Source: Fontivita pretiosa (GTDB lineage: Bacteria > Planctomycetota > Phycisphaerae > Tepidisphaerales > Tepidisphaeraceae). Taken from it: 64,000 nt of DNA. Location of the stretch: NCBI RefSeq assembly GCF_050410795.1, contig NZ_CP191258.1, positions 4,588,001 to 4,652,000 on the forward strand. Reading direction: 5' to 3'. Below are positions 8,368-17,545 of this stretch, piece after piece; position 1 is the stretch's first letter; every line of letters begins with the position of its first letter. A program made the position numbers and the translations under genes. Under the pieces are notes generated by a model. That model was not told the origin of the DNA. It saw only the letters and a program-made list of their open reading frames with translations, and did not search any database.

Positions 8368-10389
8368 ATGAGTTGGCTTCCCCGCTTCCTGAATATCTGG
8401 CCGGCCGTTGTTGCGGCTGCGGTTGCCATCCCGGCGCTGCTGGTGCTCTATTTCCTCAAGCTCAAGCGACGCGAGCTGCCGGTCTCCTCAACGCTGCTGT
8501 GGAAAAAAGCGATCCAGGACCTCCAGGTTAACGCGCCGTTCCAGCGGCTGCGCAAAAACCTGCTGCTTCTGCTGCAACTGCTGCTGCTGATCCTGCTCCT
8601 GCTGGCGCTGGCTCGGCCGATCACCTTCTTCACTCCCGGAGCAGGGAAAAACACCGTTATCCTCATCGACCGCTCGGCGTCGATGCAGGCCGCCGACGTC
8701 GATGGCAGGACGCGCCTTGACGAGGCCAAGCGCCGCGCCAAGGCGGTTGTCGAATCCATGTCCCGCGGGGGCAACGCGATGGTCATCGCCTTCGATGACC
8801 GCGCCGAAGCCGTGCAGCGATGGACCAGCGACACTGTCGCACTCAAGAACGCCATCGACTCCATCAAACCCACGGATCGAAAGTCGCGGCTGAAACAGGC
8901 GTATCAACTGGCCGAGGCGCAGGTCAATTTCAACCCCGAGCAGCTTCGCGCCAACGTCGAGCCGCCGGATGTGTTTCTCTTCTCCGACGGCCGCGTGCTG
9001 GATGAATCCGAGCTGAGCATCAAGGGCAACGTGATCTACGAGCAGGTCGGCACCGAGCAGGCTGGCAACATCGCGATCGTGTCACTCAGCGCCCGGCGGA
9101 ACTATGAGCGCCCGACCGAAGTGCAGGTCTTTGCGCGGTTCGCCAACTACGGCCCGGAGCCGGTCAACGCGGATGTGGAGCTGTGGGTTTCGCCGATCGA
9201 CCCGGCCAATCCTTCGACCGATTCGTTTCAGAACCGCGGCGCCGCGGTCGTCAAGCTCGTTCCCGAACGCTGGGACGAGCAGAAACGCACCGAAATGGAA
9301 AACCAGGGCGTGGTTGCCAAGGACAGCGTCGAGTTTACGCTCGAATTGACGACGGCGGCGGTGATCCGGGTCGAGCAGAAGCTCAAGGCCGGTGACATGC
9401 TGCCCGCCGACGATGCCGCCCAGGTCGTCCTCCCGCCCCCGAAGATGCTGTCGGTGCTGCTGGTCAGCGACGGCAACTATTACCTGGAGCGGGCGATCCA
9501 CAGCCTGAATCTGAAGGATCCGGCGATCGTTGCGCCCGGGCAGTACGAGGCGAAGATCCCCACTGACTACGACGTGATCATCTTCGACCGCTACTCGCCG
9601 AAACAGTTGCCGCCGTCGGGCAATTTCCTCTACTTTGGTAGTCTGGGGCCGGATCTCAAGCTCAAGCCGGTGACGGAAAACAACGTGCCGGTGATGCTCA
9701 GCGAAGTGGGTGTGCTGGACTGGAACCGCGACCACCCGATCCTGCGGCATCTTTCGCTGAACAGGCTCTACGCCGCCGAGGCAATCAAGCTCGACGTACC
9801 GGTCGAATCGGAGGTGCTGATCGAGGGGACCAAGGGGCCGCTGGTGGTGCTGCATCGTGAGGGGCGAAGCATGCATCTGGTGGTGGCGTTCGATGTGATG
9901 CAGAGCAACTGGCCGCTGCGCGTCAGCTTCCCGATGTTCCTGTACAACTCGCTTCAGTTCATGGCGCTGGGGGCGGAGATGAACGTGCGGCAGTCGCTGG
10001 AGCCAGGCGCCACGCCTCGCATCCCGCGGGCCAATCTTCAGCGGGTCGATGCGAACCTCAAGACGATCCGCCTGAACGGCCCGGGCGTGTCGCGCGAGCT
10101 GGGTATTCCCGACAGCGGGGACTTTGCGCTGCCGCCGCTGGATCACGTCGGCGTGTATCGCCTGGATCCGATCATCCCGCAGTTCGAGCGCATAGCGGTG
10201 AACCTGCTGGATGAGAACGAGAGCAATCTGCTGCCGGTGAGTGGCCGGGCGCCCGGCAACATCGGCCAGGCCATCGCCTCGACGGGTGGGAAGTCCAGAC
10301 TGGAGCTGTGGTGGTGGCTGGTGGCGTTCGGCGCGATCCCTTTGTTGCTGCTGGAGTGGTGGGTGTACACGCGCAGGGTGCATCTGTAG
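8368..10389 (+). CDS. BatA-like membrane protein with von Willebrand A domain
   Basis: A 673-residue protein. Residues 10-30 and 63-85 are membrane helices flanking LKLKRRELPVSSTLLWKKA, the BatA N-terminal domain. VILIDRSASMQAADVDGRTR near residue 97 is a vWA MIDAS (DxSxS), so it should bind a divalent ion and ligand. A long beta-rich periplasmic region follows, and a last helix near residue 645 precedes a short basic tail. It is encoded 73 bp after the DUF58 protein, with which such proteins are thought to work at the cytoplasmic membrane. Spacing suggests one transcript. Substrate or partner is unknown. Confidence 0.85.
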   Translation: MSWLPRFLNIWPAVVAAAVAIPALLVLYFLKLKRRELPVSSTLLWKKAIQDLQVNAPFQRLRKNLLLLLQLLLLILLLLALARPITFFTPGAGKNTVILIDRSASMQAADVDGRTRLDEAKRRAKAVVESMSRGGNAMVIAFDDRAEAVQRWTSDTVALKNAIDSIKPTDRKSRLKQAYQLAEAQVNFNPEQLRANVEPPDVFLFSDGRVLDESELSIKGNVIYEQVGTEQAGNIAIVSLSARRNYERPTEVQVFARFANYGPEPVNADVELWVSPIDPANPSTDSFQNRGAAVVKLVPERWDEQKRTEMENQGVVAKDSVEFTLELTTAAVIRVEQKLKAGDMLPADDAAQVVLPPPKMLSVLLVSDGNYYLERAIHSLNLKDPAIVAPGQYEAKIPTDYDVIIFDRYSPKQLPPSGNFLYFGSLGPDLKLKPVTENNVPVMLSEVGVLDWNRDHPILRHLSLNRLYAAEAIKLDVPVESEVLIEGTKGPLVVLHREGRSMHLVVAFDVMQSNWPLRVSFPMFLYNSLQFMALGAEMNVRQSLEPGATPRIPRANLQRVDANLKTIRLNGPGVSRELGIPDSGDFALPPLDHVGVYRLDPIIPQFERIAVNLLDENESNLLPVSGRAPGNIGQAIASTGGKSRLELWWWLVAFGAIPLLLLEWWVYTRRVHL

Positions 10390-10445
10390 GGCAGGGATCT
10401 GCTGTCAGGTTGCCGCGCGGGGGTTGCGGTCGCGTATCGTCTCGA

Positions 10446-10910
10446 TCACCGCAGCAGCCACCAGCCCGCAGCCAGAATCAGCGATTGCACAACGACGATC
10501 ACGGTGACGGTGGGCAGCCAGTTGAAGGACTTTGAAGCATGGCTTGCCTGGCGGATGGCTGGCGGCCCGGCGGGCTGGAAGCGATGTTGCACCATCGCGA
10601 TCACGAGGTTGGCGTCGAAGGGGCGGATGCCAAAGTGCCTGGCCCGTCGCAGCAGCTTCTGTCGCTGTGAAAAGCTGAGGATACCCTCGGAATCAAGGGC
10701 GGATTCGACTTCGTCGGCGAAGGCGACAAAGGCGGGGATGTCGGCCCACAGCGGGGGCGTGCGCCCGCGCCGGGCCGGCGCCACGCCGCCTGGTGGAAAC
10801 GGCCAGTCCTGGCTTCCGGAGATTCGATTCGACGGGGCGATCACGCTGAGCAGAAGTGTAACCTCTGCCGGGCCGGCGCGTTGGGGAATTGAATGATCGC
10901 GACAGGGCAC
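10446..10910 (-). CDS. Hypothetical protein with C-terminal membrane anchor
   Basis: A 154-residue frame beginning at GTG 10910; the true start may lie further in. Residues ~60-110 look like a folded helical region (EVESALDSEGILSFSQRQKL, then RHFGIRPFDANLVIAMVQHR). The C-terminus (LPTVTVIVVVQSLILAAGWW) is one hydrophobic helix, so it is probably a tail-anchored protein. The opposite frame over the same bases is Arg/Ala-rich and less protein-like. It converges on the BatA-like gene and is divergent from the gene at 10990. No family recognised. Confidence 0.6.
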   Translation of the reverse strand: MPCRDHSIPQRAGPAEVTLLLSVIAPSNRISGSQDWPFPPGGVAPARRGRTPPLWADIPAFVAFADEVESALDSEGILSFSQRQKLLRRARHFGIRPFDANLVIAMVQHRFQPAGPPAIRQASHASKSFNWLPTVTVIVVVQSLILAAGWWLLR

Positions 10911-10989
10911 ATCAGCCGTGTCGCTGTCGTACCGCGCCGCCGGTAGCGGTTATGCCGGATCTTCCGGTAGACTCCCACGCCTCAGGCCA

Positions 10990-11862
10990 ATGACCAGGAA
11001 CTGGAAACGAATGATCTGGACTGCGGTGGCGACACTGTTATGCGGGGTCGGCGCAGTCGCCTTGGCCGGATGGATCATGGTCCGCGGCACGCCCGAGTGG
11101 TACCGGCCCGGATCGCTGACTGCCGAGCAGCGCGAGGAGCTTGCGCAGCGTGCGGAGCGCAAGCTGGTGGGAGTGCAGAACGAGGTGGCCCGCGCCCGCG
11201 CCGCCGAATACGCCGCCCAGCATCACAACAGCACCCGGCCCGCCACCTCCGCCGGCCAGCCATTCGTCATCTCCTTCACCGACGACGAAATCAACGCATT
11301 CTTCGACAAGTGGTCGGTGTGGCAGAACGTCAAGCAGAGCTACTCGAAGTTTCTGACCGATCCACGGATCGTGCTGCGCGAGGGGCGAATGATTCTGGCG
11401 GGGCGATTGAACGACGTGGATGCGATCGCGAGCCTGCACTTTGAGCCGCGGATCACACCGGATGGACGGCTGGATCTGCGGCTGGTGCGCGTGCTTGCCG
11501 GCAAGCTGCCGCTGCCCGCAGGGGTCTTGGACAAATATCGTGATCGCTCGTCTCGTGCCCTGATGCAGCGGATGTCCCGCTGGCGGCAGAACGCGTCGAT
11601 CGACTCCACCGGCATCGCCAACGCCAACGCCATCTCCGCGGCCATGGGGCAGGTTTTGATCGACGTGCTGCACAATCGCCCGGCAGATGCGGTGCTGTTC
11701 CTGCCGGTGATTGACCACGGCAGCATCCCCGTCAGGCTGATCGATGTGCGAATCGAGGACAATTCCATCACCCTGACGGCCGACCCCATGAACGCTGCGG
11801 AGCGTGGGCGGCTGCTTCAGTCGATCCGCACGGGATCACCGCTGGCCGCGGGCGGGGGTTGA
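10990..11862 (+). CDS. Hypothetical single-pass membrane protein
   Basis: A 290-residue protein from ATG 10990 (MTRNWKRMIW); an upstream in-frame start at 10918 is possible but adds a Gly/Ser-rich leader. One N-terminal membrane helix (TAVATLLCGVGAVALAGWIM) is followed by a Glu/Arg/Ala-rich helix (LTAEQREELAQRAERKLVGV) and an extracytoplasmic domain with FVISFTDDEINAFFDKW. No known domain is recognised. No Shine-Dalgarno is obvious. It is the last gene before the flagellar cluster, separated from flgF by about 590 bp. Confidence 0.65.
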   Translation: MTRNWKRMIWTAVATLLCGVGAVALAGWIMVRGTPEWYRPGSLTAEQREELAQRAERKLVGVQNEVARARAAEYAAQHHNSTRPATSAGQPFVISFTDDEINAFFDKWSVWQNVKQSYSKFLTDPRIVLREGRMILAGRLNDVDAIASLHFEPRITPDGRLDLRLVRVLAGKLPLPAGVLDKYRDRSSRALMQRMSRWRQNASIDSTGIANANAISAAMGQVLIDVLHNRPADAVLFLPVIDHGSIPVRLIDVRIEDNSITLTADPMNAAERGRLLQSIRTGSPLAAGGG

Positions 11863-12129
11863 TGAACTGGCGTTGGCGCGTGGGCAGGCACGGAACGTGA
11901 CGCAAGGGCTGTGTGTGTCCGCCACGGCGCGGGCTGTGAGCGGATGCAGCGCAAGTGCTGCCGGTGGCCGGGCAGGTCTTGCGCGGACTCGTGCACCGCG
12001 GGCCGGCGGTTGCCGCGCGAGATGACCGAGCAGCTCCGCACGATCTGACGCGAAAATACCCGAAAAAACAGGGCGAAACGCGATGCGACGGAGGCGCTGG
12101 GCCGGGTCTGCGGCCGGGAGCTGTCGCTG

Positions 12130-12144
12130 TGGCACGGGGCTTGT
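12130..12144 (+). promoter_or_regulatory. Sigma-54-like -24/-12 promoter upstream of flgF
   Basis: TGGCACG-GGGC-TTGT matches the consensus TGGCACG-N4-TTGC except for the final C. The GG (12131-12132) and the GT at 12143-12144 have the exact 10-base separation required for sigma-54. Sigma-54 commonly drives middle flagellar genes in bacteria that use it. Transcription would begin near 12155, about 300 bp before flgF. Confidence 0.55.
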
Positions 12145-12270
12145 AATCAGAGGCGGTGCGACGCCGCGCCGCCTGCCGGTGGCGCCATCGGGCGTCGGTG
12201 CTGAATCGGGTCTGGGACGGACCACGGGCCGGCACCAACCGTGACGGATGATGGAGAGAACCAGAGGTTC

Positions 12271-12441
12271 ATGGATGAACTCGAACGGGCGGCGGATGAG
12301 GCTGAGCACCGCGGCTTGCCGCCAATACAGCCTCCTGAAAATCGGCGGAGCCGATTCGGGCCGGATCACGGAGGATCCCACCCCGCCGCCCTTGCCGCGC
12401 CCACTCGCATACACCGAGCACGGGCGCCGTCTCGCCGATGA
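12271..12441 (+). CDS. Possible small protein upstream of flgF
   Basis: ATG 12271 is preceded by AGAGG and opens a 56-codon frame; a GTG at 12241 would give 66 codons. The first half (MDELERAADEAEHRGLPPIQ) has an acidic helical composition unlike most chance frames here, while the second half is Arg/Pro/Ala-rich. The frame ends 12 bp before flgF and lies downstream of the sigma-54-like promoter, so it would be the first frame of the transcript. No homologue recognised. Could be a leader peptide, a small flagellar factor or chance. Confidence 0.35.
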   Translation: MDELERAADEAEHRGLPPIQPPENRRSRFGPDHGGSHPAALAAPTRIHRARAPSRR

Positions 12442-12453
12442 AGGAGAGGTCGC

Positions 12454-13233
12454 ATGATTTACGGCCTGTACCTCTCGGCCACGGGCGTCCTGACCAGTTC
12501 GTATCGGCAGGACGTCATTGCCAACAACCTGGCCAACGCTCAGACCGTTGGCTTCAAACGATCGCTGGCGATCCTGCAGCAAAGACGCACCGAGGCGCAG
12601 CAGCGCGGCCTGCCGCCAGGCAGGTCCAATCAGTTGCTGGAAGGCATCGGTGGCGGGACGCTGCTGTCGCCGACACACGTCGATCACTCGCGCGGACAGC
12701 TCGAACAGACCAACAACAACCTGGACGTGGCGATCCACGGCCAGGGGTACTTCGCCGTGCGGGATGCTTCCGGCACCACCGGCCTGACCCGCAACGGACA
12801 GTTCCTGATCGACCGGGAAGGGTATCTGGTGCTTAATGACGACCGAGGCGGGCGACGTGTGCTGGATGCGCAGGGCCAGCCCATCGTGCTGGCCGGCCTG
12901 CCGCAGTCGCAGATTCACATCGCGCGGGACGGCGCGATCTCGGCTAACGGGCAGATCGTCGCGCGACTGAGGCTGTTTCATGTCCCGGATCCACAGCAGC
13001 TTGTGCAGCGCGGCGGAACGCTGCTGCACTACGCCGGCGGCGACGTGAGCAAACTGCCACAGGCTGATGCTCAGCTCGAATCCGGCTTTGTCGAAGGATC
13101 CAATGTCGATCCGATGATCGAGCTGACACAACTGATCAACGCTCACCGGCAGCTCGAGGCCAATGCCAATATGATCCGGTATCAGGATCAGACATTGGCA
13201 AAGCTGGTCAATGAAGTGGGCAAGATCGGATGA
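12454..13233 (+). CDS. flgF: Flagellar basal-body rod protein FlgF
   Basis: A 259-residue proximal-rod protein of the flagellar basal body, exported by the flagellar type III apparatus. The N-terminus (LYLSATGVLTSSYRQDVIAN followed by NLANAQTVGFKR) is the rod/hook family signature. NNNLDVAIHGQGYFAV in the centre and a C-terminal GFVEGSNVDPMIELTQLINA helix complete the fold. It differs from the following FlgG in the less canonical N-terminus and shorter centre, so FlgF is the better assignment, though the two families are close. An AAGGAGAGG Shine-Dalgarno precedes ATG 12454. First recognisable gene of the flagellar run. Confidence 0.85.
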   Translation: MIYGLYLSATGVLTSSYRQDVIANNLANAQTVGFKRSLAILQQRRTEAQQRGLPPGRSNQLLEGIGGGTLLSPTHVDHSRGQLEQTNNNLDVAIHGQGYFAVRDASGTTGLTRNGQFLIDREGYLVLNDDRGGRRVLDAQGQPIVLAGLPQSQIHIARDGAISANGQIVARLRLFHVPDPQQLVQRGGTLLHYAGGDVSKLPQADAQLESGFVEGSNVDPMIELTQLINAHRQLEANANMIRYQDQTLAKLVNEVGKIG

Positions 13234-13321
13234 CGGTCGTGATAACCACTATGGAGTGAATAGCCGCTGCGATGCAAATCCGCGATGTGGTTCATGAAGT
13301 TTGCAATGGGTTGTAGCAGTT

Positions 13322-14131
13322 ATGGCGATTCAGGCACTTAATTCGGCGGCGACCGGACTTCGCGCGCTTTCAACGGCGATTGATGTCACGGCGAACAATC
13401 TTGCCAACGCCGAGACCACGGCGTTCAAGCGCAGCCGCGTCAACTTCGAAGACCTGATGTACGTGACGCTGAGGCAGCCCGGTGCCCAGAACTCCAATGG
13501 AGACATCACCCCGACGGGAATCTTCGTGGGGCTGGGCGTGAAGGTCAGCAACACCACCATCGATACCGAGCAGGGACCGATCGAAAACACCAACGGCCCG
13601 CTGGACGTGGCGATCCAGGGCAACGGATTCTTCAAGGTCTCCACGATCGATTCGATCGGCAATGGCCGGGCGTACACTCGCGCCGGGAACTTTGTGCTGA
13701 ACAATGAGGGCGATCTGGTGCTGAACATAGGCGATGGGTATCGGGTCGATCCTCCGATCAATATCCCGCCGGGCAGCACCGAGATCAGCATCGGCCTGGA
13801 CGGGCGAGTGAGTTATCTGCGTCCGGGTGCGACGACCCGCACGGAGGCCGGACAGTTGGAGCTTGCGCAGTTTACCAATCCGCAGGGCCTGAAGTTGATT
13901 GGCGGGAGCCTCTACATCGAAACCGAGGCGTCCGGTCCGCCGATCGAGTCTATTCCGGGTGAGAACGGGGCTGGACAGACACTCCAGGGATATCTGGAGG
14001 GCAGCAACGTTGATCCGGTAAAGGAACTGATCAGTCTGATCAAAACCCAGCGTGCGTTCGAGCTGAACAGTCAGTCTATACAGACGGCAGATCAGGCACT
14101 ACAGACGATTGGGAACCTCAGGAGGTTCTGA
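13322..14131 (+). CDS. flgG: Flagellar distal rod protein FlgG
   Basis: A 269-residue distal rod subunit joining the proximal rod to the hook. It begins MAIQALNSAATGLRALSTAI and has NNLANAETTAFKRSRVNFED, the FlgG N-terminal signature. GPLDVAIQGNGFFKV follows, and the C-terminus reads LEGSNVDPVKELISLIKTQR then FELNSQSIQTADQALQTIGN, which is diagnostic of FlgG. The length is close to the E. coli protein (260). ATG 13322 is chosen over an in-frame TTG 21 bp upstream because the family starts at this Met. Follows flgF by 88 bp. Confidence 0.95.
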   Translation: MAIQALNSAATGLRALSTAIDVTANNLANAETTAFKRSRVNFEDLMYVTLRQPGAQNSNGDITPTGIFVGLGVKVSNTTIDTEQGPIENTNGPLDVAIQGNGFFKVSTIDSIGNGRAYTRAGNFVLNNEGDLVLNIGDGYRVDPPINIPPGSTEISIGLDGRVSYLRPGATTRTEAGQLELAQFTNPQGLKLIGGSLYIETEASGPPIESIPGENGAGQTLQGYLEGSNVDPVKELISLIKTQRAFELNSQSIQTADQALQTIGNLRRF

Positions 14132-14226
14132 GCATAAGGTATGAATGATGATGAACATCGGGTGCTCTTAATTGTTCGTCGCTCATTCTTGTGCCCTGAT
14201 CGTTCGCGTGCGACAAGGAGGTCGCG

Positions 14227-15495
14227 ATGATGTATCCGAATGGCCGGCCGCTGGGCAGGAAGCAGACGGTCCGGCTGGTGGTGTGCCTGACGATTCTGGC
14301 GTGGGCGACGCAGACGCTGCTGAAACAGTGGGGGTACGGCGCGGAGGTTGATGTCGCCGCGACGGATCCGGTTGAGAGCTTCGTGGCGCCGGCGGCGGGA
14401 TCGGGGCTGCCGATCGGCGGCGGCACGCTGGAGATCCGATCCGAAGCCACGGTGGTCGGGCCGGAGGTGCGGCTGAAGCAGATCTGTCGCTGGTCCGAGC
14501 AGCAGCAGGCGTTTTTCGAGCCGATGGGGGAATTGGTGCTGGCGAGGCTGGGGCCGGAGGTGCCGTTCAAAACAATCTCGGTTCGCGAGATCCAGGGGAT
14601 TCTGCGGGACGCGGGGGTGAATCTGGCGGCGATCAACTTCGCGGGGGCGACAAGCTGCACAGTGGCCCGCGCGGATGTCGAGTACGACCAGACCGAGGCT
14701 CTGCGACAGTGGATTCACGCCAGGGAAGCGGCCGCCGCGACGCAGCCGCAGGCGGATGATCAAACGCCGGTGGCGGCGCGCGCGGAGCGTGACCAGCCCG
14801 GTCCGTCATCGGCATCATCCAGCCAGGAGCCGGTCCAGACGCTGCGCGAATCGCTGATTGCTGACCTTGCGCGGCGACTGAATCTGTCGCCTGAATCGCT
14901 CCAGGTGGACTTTAAACCGCAGGACGAGAAGCTGCTGGCGATTTCAAAGCCGCTGTTCCGGTTTGAAATCGAGCCACTCCGTGCTCGCTCGCTGGGCAAT
15001 GTGGCGTGGAACGTGACGATTCCCGCCGACGGCGGCGAGCCGCCGCGGACGGTTACGGTGACGGCGCAGGCGCGGGCATGGCAGAAGCAGCTCGTGGTCG
15101 CCAAACCGATCGCCGCCAGACAGGTGATTCGCGCCGAAGATCTGGTGGAACGCCGGGCACTGGTGGATCAGATCGAACCGGAAGCGCCGCTGTGCGCCGA
15201 TCAGGTTGTGGGGCAGCAGGCCGCCAGGGAACTGAAGCCAGGGACCGTCCTGACAGCGCGGATGATCGATCCGGTGGAGCTGGCCAAGCCGGGACAGCTC
15301 ATCACGGTCTCTTTGGATCAGGGGACGGTTCGGATCAAGACGGTGGCGCGTGCGATGGAAGGTGGCAGCTACGGGCAGACGATCCGGGTGAAGAACGAGA
15401 CGACGCGGGAAGTGTTTCAGGTGGTGCTGACCGGCCCGCAGACGGCGACGATGAACCTGGCGTCGCCGATCGCATCGGCAGGTGATCGGAACTGA
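14227..15495 (+). CDS. flgA: Flagellar P-ring assembly chaperone FlgA
   Basis: A periplasmic chaperone that assists polymerisation of FlgI into the P ring. The 422-residue protein has an N-terminal hydrophobic segment (residues 14-34, TVRLVVCLTILAWAT), a long variable middle, and a C-terminal SAF-type domain: VVAKPIAARQVIRAEDLVER, then LKPGTVLTARMIDPVELAKP and GQTIRVKNETTREVFQV. This is the usual FlgA arrangement. It is nearly twice the length of the enteric protein (219) because of the extended N-terminal half. A strong AAGGAGGT precedes ATG 14227. It sits just before flgH and flgI, its functional partners. Confidence 0.88.
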   Translation: MMYPNGRPLGRKQTVRLVVCLTILAWATQTLLKQWGYGAEVDVAATDPVESFVAPAAGSGLPIGGGTLEIRSEATVVGPEVRLKQICRWSEQQQAFFEPMGELVLARLGPEVPFKTISVREIQGILRDAGVNLAAINFAGATSCTVARADVEYDQTEALRQWIHAREAAAATQPQADDQTPVAARAERDQPGPSSASSSQEPVQTLRESLIADLARRLNLSPESLQVDFKPQDEKLLAISKPLFRFEIEPLRARSLGNVAWNVTIPADGGEPPRTVTVTAQARAWQKQLVVAKPIAARQVIRAEDLVERRALVDQIEPEAPLCADQVVGQQAARELKPGTVLTARMIDPVELAKPGQLITVSLDQGTVRIKTVARAMEGGSYGQTIRVKNETTREVFQVVLTGPQTATMNLASPIASAGDRN

Positions 15496-15544
15496 CCGGC
15501 GTGACAGGTACAAACGCCTCTTTTACTGATGGCAGGGAAGCTAC

Positions 15545-16303
15545 ATGCTGCGACGGATATGCGTGCTGGGTTTGATCGCGACTTGCGGTTTGGCGCAGGC
15601 TCAGACTCAGTCCCAGCCGCGTCCGCAACCGAAGGCTCCATCGCAGCAGCCGCAGCCGGCTCAGGATTCTGCCGAAGCGATGCGTCGGGCCGGTGGATCG
15701 CTGCTGCGCGCCTCGGTGGCGGCGGCGCAGGATGCGAATCAGGCCCGGCTCGCGGACGTCAGTTTTTTCGCGGTGCCCGAGCAGCAGCCGCGGACGATTC
15801 GCAAGCATGATCTGATCACGATCATCGTCCGCGAGGAAAGCGAATACAAGTCTGAAGGCTCGACAGACCTGAAAAAGGAGGCGTCGATCGAGGCGCAGCT
15901 TGAGGAGTTCATCAGGCTGAAGCTGCGGAACATGGAGGTCGAGGGCGGCGCGATCGGCTCGACGCCGCCGGCGATCAAGGCCGACGCCAAGCGCGACTTC
16001 AAGGGCGAGGCGACGGTGGACCGCAGCGACCGTTTCGTGATGCGGGTGACGGCGGAAGTGATCGACGTGAAGCCTAACGGGAACCTGGTGCTCCAGGCAC
16101 GGCAGCGGATCAAGACCGACGAGGAAGAGCAGATGTTCATTCTTTCCGGGGTGTGCCGTGCGGAGGATGTCACTCCCGACAATACTGTGCTGAGCACGCA
16201 GATGTTCGACAAGGAGCTGACCAAGACACACAAGGGAGCGGTGCGTGACACGACCAAACGCGGCTGGTTGCCGAAATTATTGGACGCGATCAACCCGTTC
16301 TAA
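15545..16303 (+). CDS. flgH: Flagellar L-ring protein FlgH
   Basis: Forms the outer-membrane L ring around the flagellar rod. The 252-residue protein has a signal peptide (MLRRICVLGLIATCGLAQAQ). The family core follows: RTIRKHDLITIIVREESEYK, a central helical region, then VMRVTAEVIDVKPNGNLVLQ and CRAEDVTPDNTVLSTQMFDK. Enteric FlgH is a lipoprotein; here the Cys at residue 14 sits in IATC, a poor lipobox, and cleavage after AQA looks more likely. The presence of L- and P-ring genes implies a Gram-negative-type flagellum that crosses an outer membrane. Confidence 0.92.
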   Translation: MLRRICVLGLIATCGLAQAQTQSQPRPQPKAPSQQPQPAQDSAEAMRRAGGSLLRASVAAAQDANQARLADVSFFAVPEQQPRTIRKHDLITIIVREESEYKSEGSTDLKKEASIEAQLEEFIRLKLRNMEVEGGAIGSTPPAIKADAKRDFKGEATVDRSDRFVMRVTAEVIDVKPNGNLVLQARQRIKTDEEEQMFILSGVCRAEDVTPDNTVLSTQMFDKELTKTHKGAVRDTTKRGWLPKLLDAINPF

Positions 16304-16320
16304 CCGATACAAGAGCAGGC

Positions 16321-16389
16321 AGCGGGCAGCAGGCAGCGGGGGGTGAAACAGCTCCTGGACATGCTGGCGGCTGCGGGCTGCCTGCTGGC
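16321..16389. repeat. Inverted repeat between flgH and flgI
   Basis: The gap holds a GCAGGCAGCGGGCAGCAGGC-type sequence (about 16317-16338) facing GGCTGCGGGCTGCCTGCTGG (about 16369-16388), which can fold into an imperfect stem. It could stabilise or attenuate the mRNA between the ring genes. No T-run follows, so it is not a classical terminator. Confidence 0.45.
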
Positions 16390-16410
16390 AGCTTTCGAGG
16401 GCGGAGCCCT

Positions 16411-17472
16411 ATGCGACGACGAGCTGGATGGATCGTGATTGGACTGCTGTGCCTGGCGAGCCGCGCCAGCGCCGTGAAGGTCGCGGACATCACGCGGATC
16501 GACGGACAGCGGACCAACGTGCTGACCGGCTTCGGGCTGGTCTATGGGCTGAAGGGGACGGGCGACGGGGGGGATTTCCTGCCTGCAATCCGTCCTCTGG
16601 CGGCGATGCTGAGCAAGTTCGCCGACAGCGCCACCATCGCGGAGCTGAATGATGTGAAGAACGTGGCGGTGGTGAGCCTGACGGCGACGGTGCCGAGCAA
16701 CGGCGTGCGGGATGGGGACCGGATCGACGTTTACGTGACGAGCCTGGGGGCCGCGTCGAGCCTCAAGGGCGGTCGATTGTTTGTCACGCCGATGCAGGGG
16801 CCGGTGCCGGGCAGCGGGATCTTCGCGCTGGCCGAGGGCCCGATCGTGCTGGAGGATCCGAGCACACCCACGGTGGGGGTCGTCAAGGGCGGGTGCGTAA
16901 TGGAGGCCGATCTTCCCGCCAAGTACATCGAGAATGACCGTTTCACGCTGATTCTGGACGATCCGGCGGCCAGTTGGACGACCGCTTCGACGATCGCCAA
17001 GATCATCAATGATGCGGGGGACGCGGATGAGGGGGAGGTGCTGGCGGTTGCGGTGGATCCGAAGAACGTGGTGGTGACGATCCCCAAAAGCGAACGCCAG
17101 CGTCCCGACAGCTTCATCAGCCGGGTACAGCGTCTGCCGGTGCCGATGCTGCCAACCGAGGCGCGCGTCACGATCAATGATCGCACGGGGACGATCATCA
17201 TGACCGGGGATGTGGAGATCAGCCCGGTGGTCATCAGCCACAAGGGGCTGACGATCACGACGATCAACCCGCCGCCGCTGCCCACGCCGCGCTCGCCGGT
17301 GATCTCGAGCAAGGACGTGGTGGCCATAGACACGACGAACACAGGCGGCGCCAAGCTTCAGGACCTTGTCAATGCCTTGGATCAGCTCAAGGTTCCGGCG
17401 GCGGACCGGATCGCGATCGTCAAGGAACTGCACAAGACCGGGAAGCTGCACGCGAAGCTGATTGTTGAGTGA
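16411..17472 (+). CDS. flgI: Flagellar P-ring protein FlgI
   Basis: Forms the periplasmic P ring anchored in peptidoglycan. The 353-residue protein has a signal peptide (WIVIGLLCLASRASA) and then VKVADITRIDGQRTNVLTGF and LVYGLKGTGDGGDFLPAIRP, diagnostic of FlgI. It also has VVSLTATVPSNGVRDGDRID, ERQRPDSFISRVQRLPV and a C-terminus with LVNALDQLKVPAADRIAIVK. The length matches the family (about 365). Starts at ATG 16411. It lies within the flgA-flgH-flgI-flgJ order seen in many flagellated bacteria. Confidence 0.96.
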   Translation: MRRRAGWIVIGLLCLASRASAVKVADITRIDGQRTNVLTGFGLVYGLKGTGDGGDFLPAIRPLAAMLSKFADSATIAELNDVKNVAVVSLTATVPSNGVRDGDRIDVYVTSLGAASSLKGGRLFVTPMQGPVPGSGIFALAEGPIVLEDPSTPTVGVVKGGCVMEADLPAKYIENDRFTLILDDPAASWTTASTIAKIINDAGDADEGEVLAVAVDPKNVVVTIPKSERQRPDSFISRVQRLPVPMLPTEARVTINDRTGTIIMTGDVEISPVVISHKGLTITTINPPPLPTPRSPVISSKDVVAIDTTNTGGAKLQDLVNALDQLKVPAADRIAIVKELHKTGKLHAKLIVE

Positions 17473-17485
17473 GCGGAAGTGGTAT

Positions 17486-17504
17486 CACGAGCGTCCCGCT
17501 CGTG
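17486..17504. repeat. Palindromic repeat, copy 1 (CACGAGCG-TCC-CGCTCGTG)
   Basis: A perfect 8-bp stem with a TCC loop in the gap between flgI and flgJ. A second element with the same layout (CACGTGCG-TCC-CGCACGTG) lies at 25330-25348, and both are followed by GCGA. The shared loop and compensated stem change suggest one dispersed palindrome family. Confidence 0.55.
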
Positions 17505-17545
17505 CGAGCGGCTCAGCACGGGCCGGACGCGCGTGAGACAGGAAC

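Larger units (their letters stand above)
11863..12453. other. Long upstream region of the flagellar cluster
   Basis: About 590 bp between the membrane protein and flgF. It contains a sigma-54-like promoter element near 12130, a possible small reading frame at 12271-12441, and otherwise GC-rich sequence. A long minus-strand frame crosses this region and flgF, but it is Arg-rich and antisense to a recognisable gene, so it is not called. Confidence 0.5.

Noticed and set aside
11836..13146. 436-codon minus-strand open frame over the flgF upstream region
   Set aside because: It covers flgF in antisense and is Arg/Pro-rich in the intergenic part.
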